NCBI GenBank assembly: GCA_047619485.1
Contig: JBLHKE010000002.1
Coordinates: 1-43,141, forward strand
Length of the DNA: 43,141 bases
From: JBLHKE01 sp047619485
Lineage (GTDB): Bacteria > Verrucomicrobiota > Verrucomicrobiia > Verrucomicrobiales > DEV007
Direction: 5' to 3'
The notes below the pieces were generated by a model that was not told the origin of the DNA, searched no databases, and saw only the letters and a program-made list of their open reading frames with translations. Both the position numbers and the translations under genes were made by a program. Of this stretch, positions 16,267 through 24,140 are shown piece by piece (the first letter of the stretch is position 1; the number at the start of each line of letters is the position of its first letter).

Positions 16267-16310
16267 GTCAGGTTCCGATACGGCGTTGAGCGCGGCTCCT
16301 GATGCAAATC

Positions 16311-16835
16311 TTAATCTTCGCGCATGCCAGGGATCGTGTTGCGCAGCGAGGCCGAGAGGAAATTGCGAGCTCCGCTGATGTCCGCAGCGATGTCTTGGAA
16401 CTCCTTGTTCAGCGTGTTCTTCGCATGGCGTTCGATCTTGGCTGTCACCGAAGCGGGGTGGATGGGAGTTGTCGGCGCCGAGAGCTGAACCGTGGCTAGT
16501 TGCGTGTTCTCCGCTGGTGGATTGACGTTCATGTTGACCACCGCGAAGGCGATGGCGATCACTGCTGCACCGGCGACAACAGGGATCCAACGCTCAGAGG
16601 TGGACGGCGCCGCCTCGGAGGAACGCACCTTTGCCATGATTTTCATATGCAGCCAAGCTGGCGGGTCTTCCATTGGCACTGATGCGCGGAGCTCCTCGGC
16701 GAGCGCCTGGCTCCGAGTGAGGAACTGCTGGCAAGATTGGCAGGAGCCGGCGTGCGACTTTAATGCCTCCGGGAGTTCGCGACCGTCGTCGAGGGCGCTG
16801 GAGATACGGAATTGTCTGAATCGGCAGAGTAACAT
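16311..16835 (-). CDS. Anti-sigma factor (zinc-finger, membrane-anchored)
   Basis: The 174-residue product has an N-terminal HAGSCQSCQQF segment, the H-x3-C-x2-C pattern of zinc-binding anti-sigma domains, then one membrane helix (about residues 83-100, VVAGAAVIAIAFAVVNMNV) and a short periplasmic tail. Such proteins hold a cognate ECF sigma factor at the membrane until a signal releases it. The gene starts 9 bp after the ECF sigma gene stop on the same strand, the usual order of a sigma/anti-sigma pair. The HxxxCxxC is visible, but an upstream His completing the ZAS motif is not obvious, so zinc binding is only inferred. Confidence 0.8.
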   Translation of the reverse strand: MLLCRFRQFRISSALDDGRELPEALKSHAGSCQSCQQFLTRSQALAEELRASVPMEDPPAWLHMKIMAKVRSSEAAPSTSERWIPVVAGAAVIAIAFAVVNMNVNPPAENTQLATVQLSAPTTPIHPASVTAKIERHAKNTLNKEFQDIAADISGARNFLSASLRNTIPGMRED

Positions 16836-16844
16836 AGTGTTCTG

Positions 16845-17501
16845 TTAGGATTTGTTTGGGGAGGGGAGGGTGAAGGCATCGGCGATCCCGGGAGATGCCT
16901 CTGGCAACTGTGCGATCAGCGATTTGCGGGCACGGTGGAGCATGACCTTCACGTGAGTTTTGGTTTTCTTCATGACCTTCGCGATCTCGGCAACCGGAAG
17001 ATCCTGCTCATACTTGAGCCACATGACGGTGAACTGGTTTTCATTGAGGATCTCGCGGATGGTAGTCCAGAGATCCGTGTGGTTCTCGGATTCTGAGACG
17101 AAGTCGGAAGCCGTGCGGCTCTCGACGAGGGTATGCGCTGCCGACTCCTCGGGGAGTGCGTTGGTGGTGGGGCGGTTCTTGTTGCGCCGGTAGTGGTCGA
17201 TGGTGAGGCGCCGGGCGATGGTGAACAGCCAAGTCGCAAACGCGTGCTCCGATTTGTAGAGTTGGATCTTCTGGAAGGCGGTGACAAAGGTGGTCTGAGT
17301 CAGCTCCTCGGCGTCGCGTCGATCGGCGGTCTTGAGTTTCAGAAAGTTGTAGAGCTTGTCCTCGTAGCGTGAGACTAGGGGGTCGAATGACGCAGCGTTG
17401 CCTGCCTGCACCTGGCAGGCGAGCTCTTCGTCGCTCAGTTGTGTCTCGGGTTCGGGCATCCAGGTGCTTGCCGTGAACTGTAATACGGCGACCGACATCA
17501 C
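16845..17501 (-). CDS. ECF-type RNA polymerase sigma factor
   Basis: The 218-residue product carries sigma-70 region 2 (LVSRYEDKLYNFLKLKTADRRDAEELTQTTF and the FATWLFTIARRLTIDHYRR segment) and region 4 with a helix-turn-helix (FTVMWLKYEQDLPVAEIAKVMKKTKTHVKVMLHRARKSL). There are no regions 1 or 3, as in extracytoplasmic-function sigma factors. The ATG at 17501 overlaps the TGA of the upstream gene (ATGA), supporting translational coupling; an internal Met at 17459 is the other candidate start. It directs RNA polymerase to a stress- or envelope-linked regulon, presumably including this operon. It is flanked by a secreted protein gene upstream and its likely anti-sigma factor downstream. Confidence 0.92.
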   Translation of the reverse strand: MMSVAVLQFTASTWMPEPETQLSDEELACQVQAGNAASFDPLVSRYEDKLYNFLKLKTADRRDAEELTQTTFVTAFQKIQLYKSEHAFATWLFTIARRLTIDHYRRNKNRPTTNALPEESAAHTLVESRTASDFVSESENHTDLWTTIREILNENQFTVMWLKYEQDLPVAEIAKVMKKTKTHVKVMLHRARKSLIAQLPEASPGIADAFTLPSPNKS

Positions 17502-18409
17502 TTCAAACCTTCTGCCGCTTTTTCCAGCTTGGCGACGAGGTCTTTGAACTGGTTCAGGGGGAGAGAGATTGAGAGGCTGATGCCGGTTCCGGTCAGCTTC
17601 GTCTTGAAGGCCTGAACGATCTCCGGTGAGAATTCTTCGGAGGCCTCGGCGAGGGCGAGCACGCCATTGAGCATCTGCTCAACCAACTCGGCCGAGCGCG
17701 TGTCGGCGGTCTTGAGCGATGCCAGGGCGAGTAGTTCACCGTTATTCTCTCCTACCGAGATGGACACCGACTTGATCTTGCGCACCAGGGAGGAGTCGAT
17801 CTCTAAGGTGCCGAGGGCGGCCAGGTCGGCGGAGGCGACGAGGATCGGTGAGCGATCGGATTTCTCGTGACCGAAAATTTTCGACTCGTCGAGTGCAGCC
17901 CCACCCGCGATGATGACATCGGCAGCACTACGGAGCAGATCTAGATCCGGTCCGATGATGATCAAGCGATCATTGGCGATGGTCGCGTAGATGCGGTGGC
18001 CACTGTCCTTCCAGCTGTGGATGATGGCCTGGTTGTGCTTCATCGGCATGTAGTCATCGCCGTCTTTGACGACTCCTTTGAGGCGTTCGACATCGAACTC
18101 GCCGCGGATCAGCGCCACCGCTTTTTCGGGATCTGAACTCGTGCCGTAGAAGGTGGCTGACTCCAGATCCTCGACCGGGTGGAAATTGAGCATGCGCTCG
18201 AGTTGGCGCAGTTGGCGTTTTGCTTCGTTGTCGAGCTCGCCGATGAGTTTGCGGCCGATCTCACTCGAGCGCAGAGTGATTAGATTGACGTGGGCGAACC
18301 AAGTGGCCTTGGCCGAGGTCTCGGATGGTTTAAATTCGCCGGGAACGGCGAAAACGGAGCTGAGCGCAGCTCCGAGCAGCAGGAGGATTGGGAAAAATGG
18401 GCGGTGCAT
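17498..18409 (-). CDS. Secreted protein of unknown function, first gene of the sigma-factor operon
   Basis: The 303-residue product begins with a signal peptide (MHRPFFPILLLLGAALSSVFA, then VPGEFKPSE). The mature part is alpha/beta, rich in charged residues, and contains segments such as ATFYGTSSDPEKAVALIRGEFDVERL and SISVGENNGELLALASLKTADTRSAELVEQML. These resemble a repeated sheet-helix module, perhaps two related halves. I recognise no family with a known activity. It overlaps the ECF sigma gene by 4 bp (ATGA), so it is co-transcribed with it and with the anti-sigma factor. It may be a product of the response or the periplasmic sensor input. Confidence 0.72.
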   Translation of the reverse strand: MHRPFFPILLLLGAALSSVFAVPGEFKPSETSAKATWFAHVNLITLRSSEIGRKLIGELDNEAKRQLRQLERMLNFHPVEDLESATFYGTSSDPEKAVALIRGEFDVERLKGVVKDGDDYMPMKHNQAIIHSWKDSGHRIYATIANDRLIIIGPDLDLLRSAADVIIAGGAALDESKIFGHEKSDRSPILVASADLAALGTLEIDSSLVRKIKSVSISVGENNGELLALASLKTADTRSAELVEQMLNGVLALAEASEEFSPEIVQAFKTKLTGTGISLSISLPLNQFKDLVAKLEKAAEGLK

Positions 18410-18534
18410 GGTGATTTCAACCGCTAATACGGAGGGTTGGGGGGCGCTGGTTACAATCGTTGCCGGAAATCGGTTGATTCAGCGGGATTCGCTGGTTTGT
18501 ATGCGCTTCTAACTCAAATACCTAAAAATCACCG

Positions 18535-19770
18535 ATGGCTAACTTAAACGACAATTTCCTCAAACTAAAAGCTGGCTACCTGTTCCCAGAGATCGGGCGC
18601 CGCGTGGCGGTTTTCACCGATGCGAACCCTGAAGCTGCCAAGCAACTCATCCGCTGTGGGATCGGTGATGTGACCGAAGCCCTGCCGCTCGCTGTGCGCG
18701 ATGCGATGAAGGCGGCGGTGGACGAACTTGGCGACCGCAACACCTTCCGCGGCTACGGTCCGGAACAAGGCTATGATTTCCTCAGGGAGGCGATCGCCGA
18801 AAACATGTATCAGGCGCGTGGGATCAACGTCGCGGCTGACGAGATTTTTGTCTCCGACGGATCGAAGTGCGACACCGGCAACATCCTCGACATCTTCGGT
18901 GCCGGGAACACCATCGCGATCACCGATCCGGTCTACCCGGTCTATGTCGATACGAACGTGATGGCTGGCAACACCGGAGAGGCGGACGATGTGGGTGCCT
19001 ACGAGGGGTTGGTTTACCTGCCGTGCACGGCGGAGAACAATTTCGTTCCGGCGATCCCCGAAGAGAAAGTCGACCTGATCTACCTCTGTTACCCGAACAA
19101 CCCGACTGGGGCGACGGCGACCCGTGAGCAACTCGAGGCCTGGGTGGCGTATGCCAAGAAACATGGCTCGATCATCCTCTACGACGCCGCCTATGAAGCC
19201 TTCGTCAAAGACGAGTCGGTGCCGCGGTCCATCTTTGAAATCGAAGGCGCGCGCGAGTGTGCGATCGAATTCCGTAGCTTCTCGAAGAACGGCGGTTTCA
19301 CCGGCGTGCGCTGTGCGTTCACGGTGGTGCCGAAGGAGCTGAAAGGGGATTGTGGCGGGGAGAAGCAGGCAGTGCACCCGCTGTGGTCGCGCCGCCAGAG
19401 CACGAAGTTCAACGGGGTCAGTTACCCCGTGCAAAAAGCGGCCGCGGCCCTGTTCTCCGATGCCGGCAAGGCGGAGGTGGACGCGCTGATCGAGCACTAC
19501 CTCGGCAATGCGAAGCTGTTGCGCGAAACCTGCGAGGAGATCGGGCTCGATGTCTTCGGCGGAGAGAACGCGCCGTATGTCTGGGTGCGCTGTCCGGAGG
19601 GAATCGATTCGTGGGGTATGTTTGATCACATGCTCGACAAGGCCAACGTCGTCATCACCCCAGGGGCTGGCTTCGGCGCCGCGGGCGAAGGGTTTTTCCG
19701 TATCTCCGCCTTCAATAGCCGCGCAAATGTTGAGGAGGTTTGTCGCCGACTGCGCGCTGAGAAGTTTTAA
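18535..19770 (+). CDS. dapL: LL-diaminopimelate aminotransferase
   Basis: The 411-residue product is a class I/II aminotransferase. The N-terminus (LKAGYLFPEIGRRV), RCGIGDVTEALP and YGPEQGYDFLREAI are characteristic of DapL. The PLP lysine lies in SFSKNGGFTGVR (Lys251); the PNNPTG and YDAAYEAF blocks bind cofactor and substrate. DapL converts tetrahydrodipicolinate directly to LL-2,6-diaminopimelate using glutamate, bypassing the succinylase or acetylase steps. It supplies lysine and meso-DAP for peptidoglycan. The DapL route is typical of chlamydiae, Verrucomicrobia, cyanobacteria and plants, which fits the inferred host. No other lysine gene is next to it. Confidence 0.95.
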   Translation: MANLNDNFLKLKAGYLFPEIGRRVAVFTDANPEAAKQLIRCGIGDVTEALPLAVRDAMKAAVDELGDRNTFRGYGPEQGYDFLREAIAENMYQARGINVAADEIFVSDGSKCDTGNILDIFGAGNTIAITDPVYPVYVDTNVMAGNTGEADDVGAYEGLVYLPCTAENNFVPAIPEEKVDLIYLCYPNNPTGATATREQLEAWVAYAKKHGSIILYDAAYEAFVKDESVPRSIFEIEGARECAIEFRSFSKNGGFTGVRCAFTVVPKELKGDCGGEKQAVHPLWSRRQSTKFNGVSYPVQKAAAALFSDAGKAEVDALIEHYLGNAKLLRETCEEIGLDVFGGENAPYVWVRCPEGIDSWGMFDHMLDKANVVITPGAGFGAAGEGFFRISAFNSRANVEEVCRRLRAEKF

Positions 19771-19869
19771 AAACGACTGAGGTTCGGAGTCGAATTTGGT
19801 CTTCTTCTCTGCTCATTGTCAGATGGCATTCTTCGTGCTCTGTGCGAAGATTGCCGCCTTTCTGAACCC

Positions 19870-22800
19870 ATGAGCTCCTCTCCAACGCAGTTTCCCTCTC
19901 CTGGCCAGATGCTGGTCGCCCCTCGCGGGGACATTATCGAGTTTAGGCTCGAGATCGATGCAGAGATCGGCGGCCAAGCCTTCCTGCGCACCAACCTTGG
20001 TCTGGGGCACGTGCGATTGCAGGAGGTCGTCGACGAGGTCGAGCTTGGCAAGGCAGTCCACAAGGCGGACTGGCGCGACCTGCCGATGGAACGGGTCTCG
20101 CCGGGCGTGTTTGCGATTCCAGTCCGGCTGGATCAGGTCGGGCGTTTCATGGCGAAGAGCTTCTTTGATCCAGCGGGTGAGGAGCCGCTGCGCTGGCCAT
20201 CGGGGGAGGACGTGGTGATTAAGGTGGAACCGGCGGACACAGTTTGTTCGAACACGATGTACTCCGCTTTCGTGCGGCAGTTCGGGGCGAACAAATCATT
20301 GCCGGAAGAACCCGCGCTAGCTGATGGGATCGAGCAGCTGGATGCTGCGGGCTACGCGGTCATCCCGCCATCGGGACAATTTCGTGATCTGGTCGCTGAG
20401 CTGGACTTTATTGTCGGAGAGCTAGGCTTCCGGATCATCCAGGTCCTACCGATATTTCCGGTGCCATCGACCTACGCGCGCATGGGGCGTTTCGGCAGTC
20501 CGTTCGCCGCTCTCGATTTCGTCGGGGTCGATCCGGCGCTGGCGGAGTTCGATCGCAAGACGACCCCGCTCGATCAATTCCGCGAGCTGGCGGACGAAGT
20601 GCACGCGCGGCGGGCGAAACTCTTCATCGACATCCCGATCAACCACACCGGTTGGGCCTCCTGGTTGCAGAATCACCACCCGGAGTGGTTCGGCCGCGAC
20701 CGCGATGAGAATTTTCAATCTCCTGGTGCCTGGGGCGTGACCTGGGAGGATCTGTCCGAGTTGGACTACGAGCAGCAGGAGCTGTGGAAATACATCGCCG
20801 ATGTCTTTCTATTCTGGTGCCGTCAGGGAGTGGATGGGTTCCGCTGCGATGCTGGTTACATGGTTCCGGTGCCAGTGTGGCGTTACGTCGTAGCAAAAGT
20901 GCGGCGTGAATTCCCGGACACGATCTTCTTCCTCGAAGGGCTTGGTGGTCCTCTGCGGACGGTGGAAACCTTGCTGGATCGTGCCAATATCGACTGGGCA
21001 TACTCGGAGATGTTCCAGACCGAAGGGCGTGGCGATCTCAGCTGGAAGCTGAACGGCTGGACGGAGGGGTCACTGCGCCGTGGGATGGAGGTCCACTTTG
21101 CCGAGACCCACGACAACGATCGTCTGGCTGCCCGTGGTGAGGCCTTCTCGAGACTGCGCGTGGCGATGTCCGCGATGGCGTCGGTCAACGGAGGCTACGG
21201 GATCACGGCGGGCGTCGAGTGGTTTGCCAAAGCGAAGGTATTGGTCCATGGAGCGGTGCCGCTGAACTGGGGGGCGGAAGAGAATCAGATCGCTTGGATC
21301 CGGAGGATCAACGCCGTGCTGGTTTCTAACGTAACGTTTACGGATGGCGCGACCCTCGATGTGATTTCGGTGGGTGACGGCGAGCAGTTCGGGATCGTGC
21401 GCAGACATCGGGGAGAATCGGTGTTGGTGTTGCTTAACTTGGATGTGGAAAACGAGAATTGGGCGAGCTGGGCGGACGAAGTGTTTGCGCGTGGGGAGTG
21501 GTTCGATTTGCTGACCGGTGAGAGCTCGAGCGATGGCGCGCGAATGGCACCTGGTCAGGTGCGCTGTCTGTGCGACAACCGGGAGGGCTTGGAGGCCGTC
21601 GAAGAGCAATTGCAGAGAGTCTTTGCGGAACCATGTCATGTGTTGATGCAGCGTGTGGCCGCCGCCGAAGCAGACGTGGCACGTTGGTTCGGTCGAGAGG
21701 GGCAGGGGGATTTTCTCGTAGATCCGGAGGCGTTCTGTGGCGGTCATGAAGAACTGGCCGCGCCGGCGATGGTGAAATGGAATTGGGCTTACGATGCGCA
21801 ACGGGTGGTGGTGGTGCCACGCGGGTTGGGGATTTTCGTCAGGGCGGAGGCTCATTTTTCGGTGACGCTGTCGCAGGCTGGTGGAGGGCGAGTCGTGTGG
21901 AGTGGGGAAAGTTTCCAACAACATGATGGCGGCGATTTTGCGATCCTCCCGCCGCTAGTAAAATCCGGAGACTACCAGATTGAGGTCGTCCAATACGGGG
22001 CTGATGGAATCGAGCGGCGTAGCGGACGGATCTACGCAGCACCGGACTTGGCCGAGGCCCTCGTTGAGATGGAGGGTGGGCGTGACCACTACGCACTGTG
22101 CACCAACGATCGCGGCGCGATGTCTCACGTGCGGGCGGCTTGGGGCGAGATCCGCAGCCAGTATGATGCCTTGTTGGCGGCGAATTTGCACGACGACTAC
22201 CCGGTCGATCGCCAGATCTTGTTGGCGCGTTGCCGCGCTTGGGTGATCTACCGCGACTACTCGCGCGAGCTGAACATCGATTGCCAGACGGGCTTCCGCA
22301 TGTCAGGGGAAAACACGATTGAGTGGTCGTTCGATGTCCCAGTCGGCGGAGGGAAGTGTGTGGGGATCCGTGTCGAATCGCAGATGCAGGAAGGGAAGAA
22401 TCTGATCGGACTCCGCTTTCACCGGGAGCCGGCGGCCGAGTTCGAACTCGACCCCGCCGAAGCGGTGAGGCTCGTCGTCAGGCCGGATCTGGACGACCGA
22501 GGTTTTCATGAGAAGACCAAGGCCTTTGCCGGTGCCGAAGGTTCATGGGAGGGGGCCTGTAGCCAGCGTGAAGGAGGATTTCGCTTCGCGCCTGAAGGCC
22601 ATGCTTTGGAGATGACCGGAAAATCGGGGCAGTACTTCCCAGCGCCGGAGTGGGTCTACAATGTCGGTCATCCAGTCGACGCCAGCCGTGGGCTCGGAGG
22701 TGAAAGCGACCTGTTCAGCCCTGGTTATTTCGAGACGCTACTAGAAGAAGGTGGGCAACTCGAACTCGCCGCCGGGGCCTCATTCTCTGGCGCTGCTGAT

Positions 22801-24042
22801 CTCGAGGTGAGCTGGGCCGAGACGGCGGGCGCGACGCGCTTGTCGCTCGCTGAAGCGTCGAAGTTGGCGATCGCTGATTTCGTGGTGAAGCGGGACGAGA
22901 CGCGCACGGTGATCGCAGGCTACCCGTGGTTCCTCGACTGGGGACGTGATACTTTGATCTGCCTGCGCGGAATGATTTCGGCTGGGATGCTCGATGAGTC
23001 CTTGGATATCCTCAAGCAGTTCGCCAAATTCGAGAAAGACGGCACGCTGCCGAACATGATCCGTGGCGGGGACGACTCCAACCGCGACACCTCGGATGCA
23101 CCACTATGGTTCTTCGTCGGTGTCCGCGACCTGATCGAAAAATTGGGCGAGCCCGCGGTGCTCGGTGCTGAGGTTGGTGGCCGAACGCTGGCAGAGGTGA
23201 TGCTGTCGATCGGCAGAAACTACAGGGACGGCACCCCGAATGGGATCCGCATGGATCCGGACAGCGGTCTTATTTTCAGCCCCTCGCATTACACCTGGAT
23301 GGACACCAACCACCCAGCGGGAACGCCCCGGGTCGGCTATCCGATCGAAATCCAGGCGCTCTGGTCTTCGGCGCTTGGCGTTCTGGAAATGCTCGAGCCA
23401 GCGGGTGAGTGGGGGAGCTTGGGCGAGCGCGTGCGTGATTCGATCGTGAAGTACTTCTATGCCGATGGGCGCTTCAGGGGGCACCTTTCGGATTGCCTGC
23501 ATGCGGAGCCCGGGCAGTCGGCCGCGCAAGCCATTGCTGACGATCACCTACGGCCGAACCAGTTGTTCGCGATCACCCTCGGGGCGGTGACCGACAAGCG
23601 CATTGCCGCTGGCGTGATCGCAGCATGTGAGGAACTGGTCGTCCCCGGGGGAGTCCGAAGTCTAGCTGATCGCCCGGTTTCTCACCCGCTGCCGGTGTAC
23701 CGTGATGGGGTGCTACTGAACCAGCCCAACGCTCCTTACTTGGGTCGCTACGAGGGAGATGAAGACACCCGCCGCAAGCCTGGTTACCATAATGGGACGG
23801 TGTGGAATTGGCCATTCCCGTCGTATGCGGAAGCACTGGTGATGACTCATGGGAATGGGGTGATGGCAGCCGCGAGGTCAATTCTAGCGAGCGCGGTGGT
23901 GCCATTCAATGAAGGGTGTGTCGGGCAGCTTCCGGAAATCATGGACGGGGATGAGCCGCATCAAGAGCGTGGCTGTGGGGCACAAGCTTGGAGTGTGACC
24001 GAGCTGTTCCGGGTTTTGAACTTGCTCGATCAAGACGGCTAG
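19870..24042 (+). CDS. Bifunctional glycogen debranching enzyme (GH13 plus GH133)
   Basis: From the ATG at 19870 the product is 1390 residues; an upstream frame start at 19816 is a TTG and less likely. The N-terminal third is a GH13 alpha-amylase-type barrel: region I IPINHTGW, region II GFRCDAGY with Asp327, region III FFLEGLG with Glu356, region IV ETHDND with Asp415. The last roughly 390 residues are the amylo-1,6-glucosidase (GDE_C, GH133) domain, with AGYPWFLDWGRDTL, GGDDSNRDTSDAPLWF and a C-terminal QLPEIMDGDEPH. The middle (about 550-980) is beta-rich and resembles amylase accessory domains. Together this recalls the indirect debranching enzyme of eukaryotes: glucanotransferase then alpha-1,6-glucosidase. 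No signal peptide is visible, so it probably acts on cytoplasmic glycogen. Confidence 0.87.
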   Translation: MSSSPTQFPSPGQMLVAPRGDIIEFRLEIDAEIGGQAFLRTNLGLGHVRLQEVVDEVELGKAVHKADWRDLPMERVSPGVFAIPVRLDQVGRFMAKSFFDPAGEEPLRWPSGEDVVIKVEPADTVCSNTMYSAFVRQFGANKSLPEEPALADGIEQLDAAGYAVIPPSGQFRDLVAELDFIVGELGFRIIQVLPIFPVPSTYARMGRFGSPFAALDFVGVDPALAEFDRKTTPLDQFRELADEVHARRAKLFIDIPINHTGWASWLQNHHPEWFGRDRDENFQSPGAWGVTWEDLSELDYEQQELWKYIADVFLFWCRQGVDGFRCDAGYMVPVPVWRYVVAKVRREFPDTIFFLEGLGGPLRTVETLLDRANIDWAYSEMFQTEGRGDLSWKLNGWTEGSLRRGMEVHFAETHDNDRLAARGEAFSRLRVAMSAMASVNGGYGITAGVEWFAKAKVLVHGAVPLNWGAEENQIAWIRRINAVLVSNVTFTDGATLDVISVGDGEQFGIVRRHRGESVLVLLNLDVENENWASWADEVFARGEWFDLLTGESSSDGARMAPGQVRCLCDNREGLEAVEEQLQRVFAEPCHVLMQRVAAAEADVARWFGREGQGDFLVDPEAFCGGHEELAAPAMVKWNWAYDAQRVVVVPRGLGIFVRAEAHFSVTLSQAGGGRVVWSGESFQQHDGGDFAILPPLVKSGDYQIEVVQYGADGIERRSGRIYAAPDLAEALVEMEGGRDHYALCTNDRGAMSHVRAAWGEIRSQYDALLAANLHDDYPVDRQILLARCRAWVIYRDYSRELNIDCQTGFRMSGENTIEWSFDVPVGGGKCVGIRVESQMQEGKNLIGLRFHREPAAEFELDPAEAVRLVVRPDLDDRGFHEKTKAFAGAEGSWEGACSQREGGFRFAPEGHALEMTGKSGQYFPAPEWVYNVGHPVDASRGLGGESDLFSPGYFETLLEEGGQLELAAGASFSGAADLEVSWAETAGATRLSLAEASKLAIADFVVKRDETRTVIAGYPWFLDWGRDTLICLRGMISAGMLDESLDILKQFAKFEKDGTLPNMIRGGDDSNRDTSDAPLWFFVGVRDLIEKLGEPAVLGAEVGGRTLAEVMLSIGRNYRDGTPNGIRMDPDSGLIFSPSHYTWMDTNHPAGTPRVGYPIEIQALWSSALGVLEMLEPAGEWGSLGERVRDSIVKYFYADGRFRGHLSDCLHAEPGQSAAQAIADDHLRPNQLFAITLGAVTDKRIAAGVIAACEELVVPGGVRSLADRPVSHPLPVYRDGVLLNQPNAPYLGRYEGDEDTRRKPGYHNGTVWNWPFPSYAEALVMTHGNGVMAAARSILASAVVPFNEGCVGQLPEIMDGDEPHQERGCGAQAWSVTELFRVLNLLDQDG

Positions 24043-24118
24043 ATCCCCATGTCGTGGTCAATTTTCTCATAATTGCCTGATTATCAGTTGCGGGCAAGTC
24101 CTGTGCAGATAGGATATT

Positions 24119-24140
24119 GTAATTATGGTAATTATAATTA
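24119..24140. promoter_or_regulatory. Second copy of the AT-rich TAATTA motif, overlapping a start codon
   Basis: TATGGTAATTATAAT at 24124-24138 matches 11707-11721 exactly, and both copies are preceded by GTAATT (with a 3-nt spacer difference). Here the motif contains the proposed ATG of the CAP-domain gene, so it either overlaps the translation start or the real start lies slightly downstream at a non-ATG codon. The TAATTA dyad suggests a protein-binding site. Only two copies are visible in the window. Confidence 0.4.

Noticed and set aside
18565..19629. 354-codon minus-strand frame opposite dapL
   Set aside because: It is a shadow of dapL with composition typical of antisense frames and no recognisable motif.
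19771..19869. Weak CGACT...AGTCG hairpin after dapL as a terminator
   Set aside because: The stem is only 5 bp with a long loop and no clear T tract directly after it. It is too weak to call.
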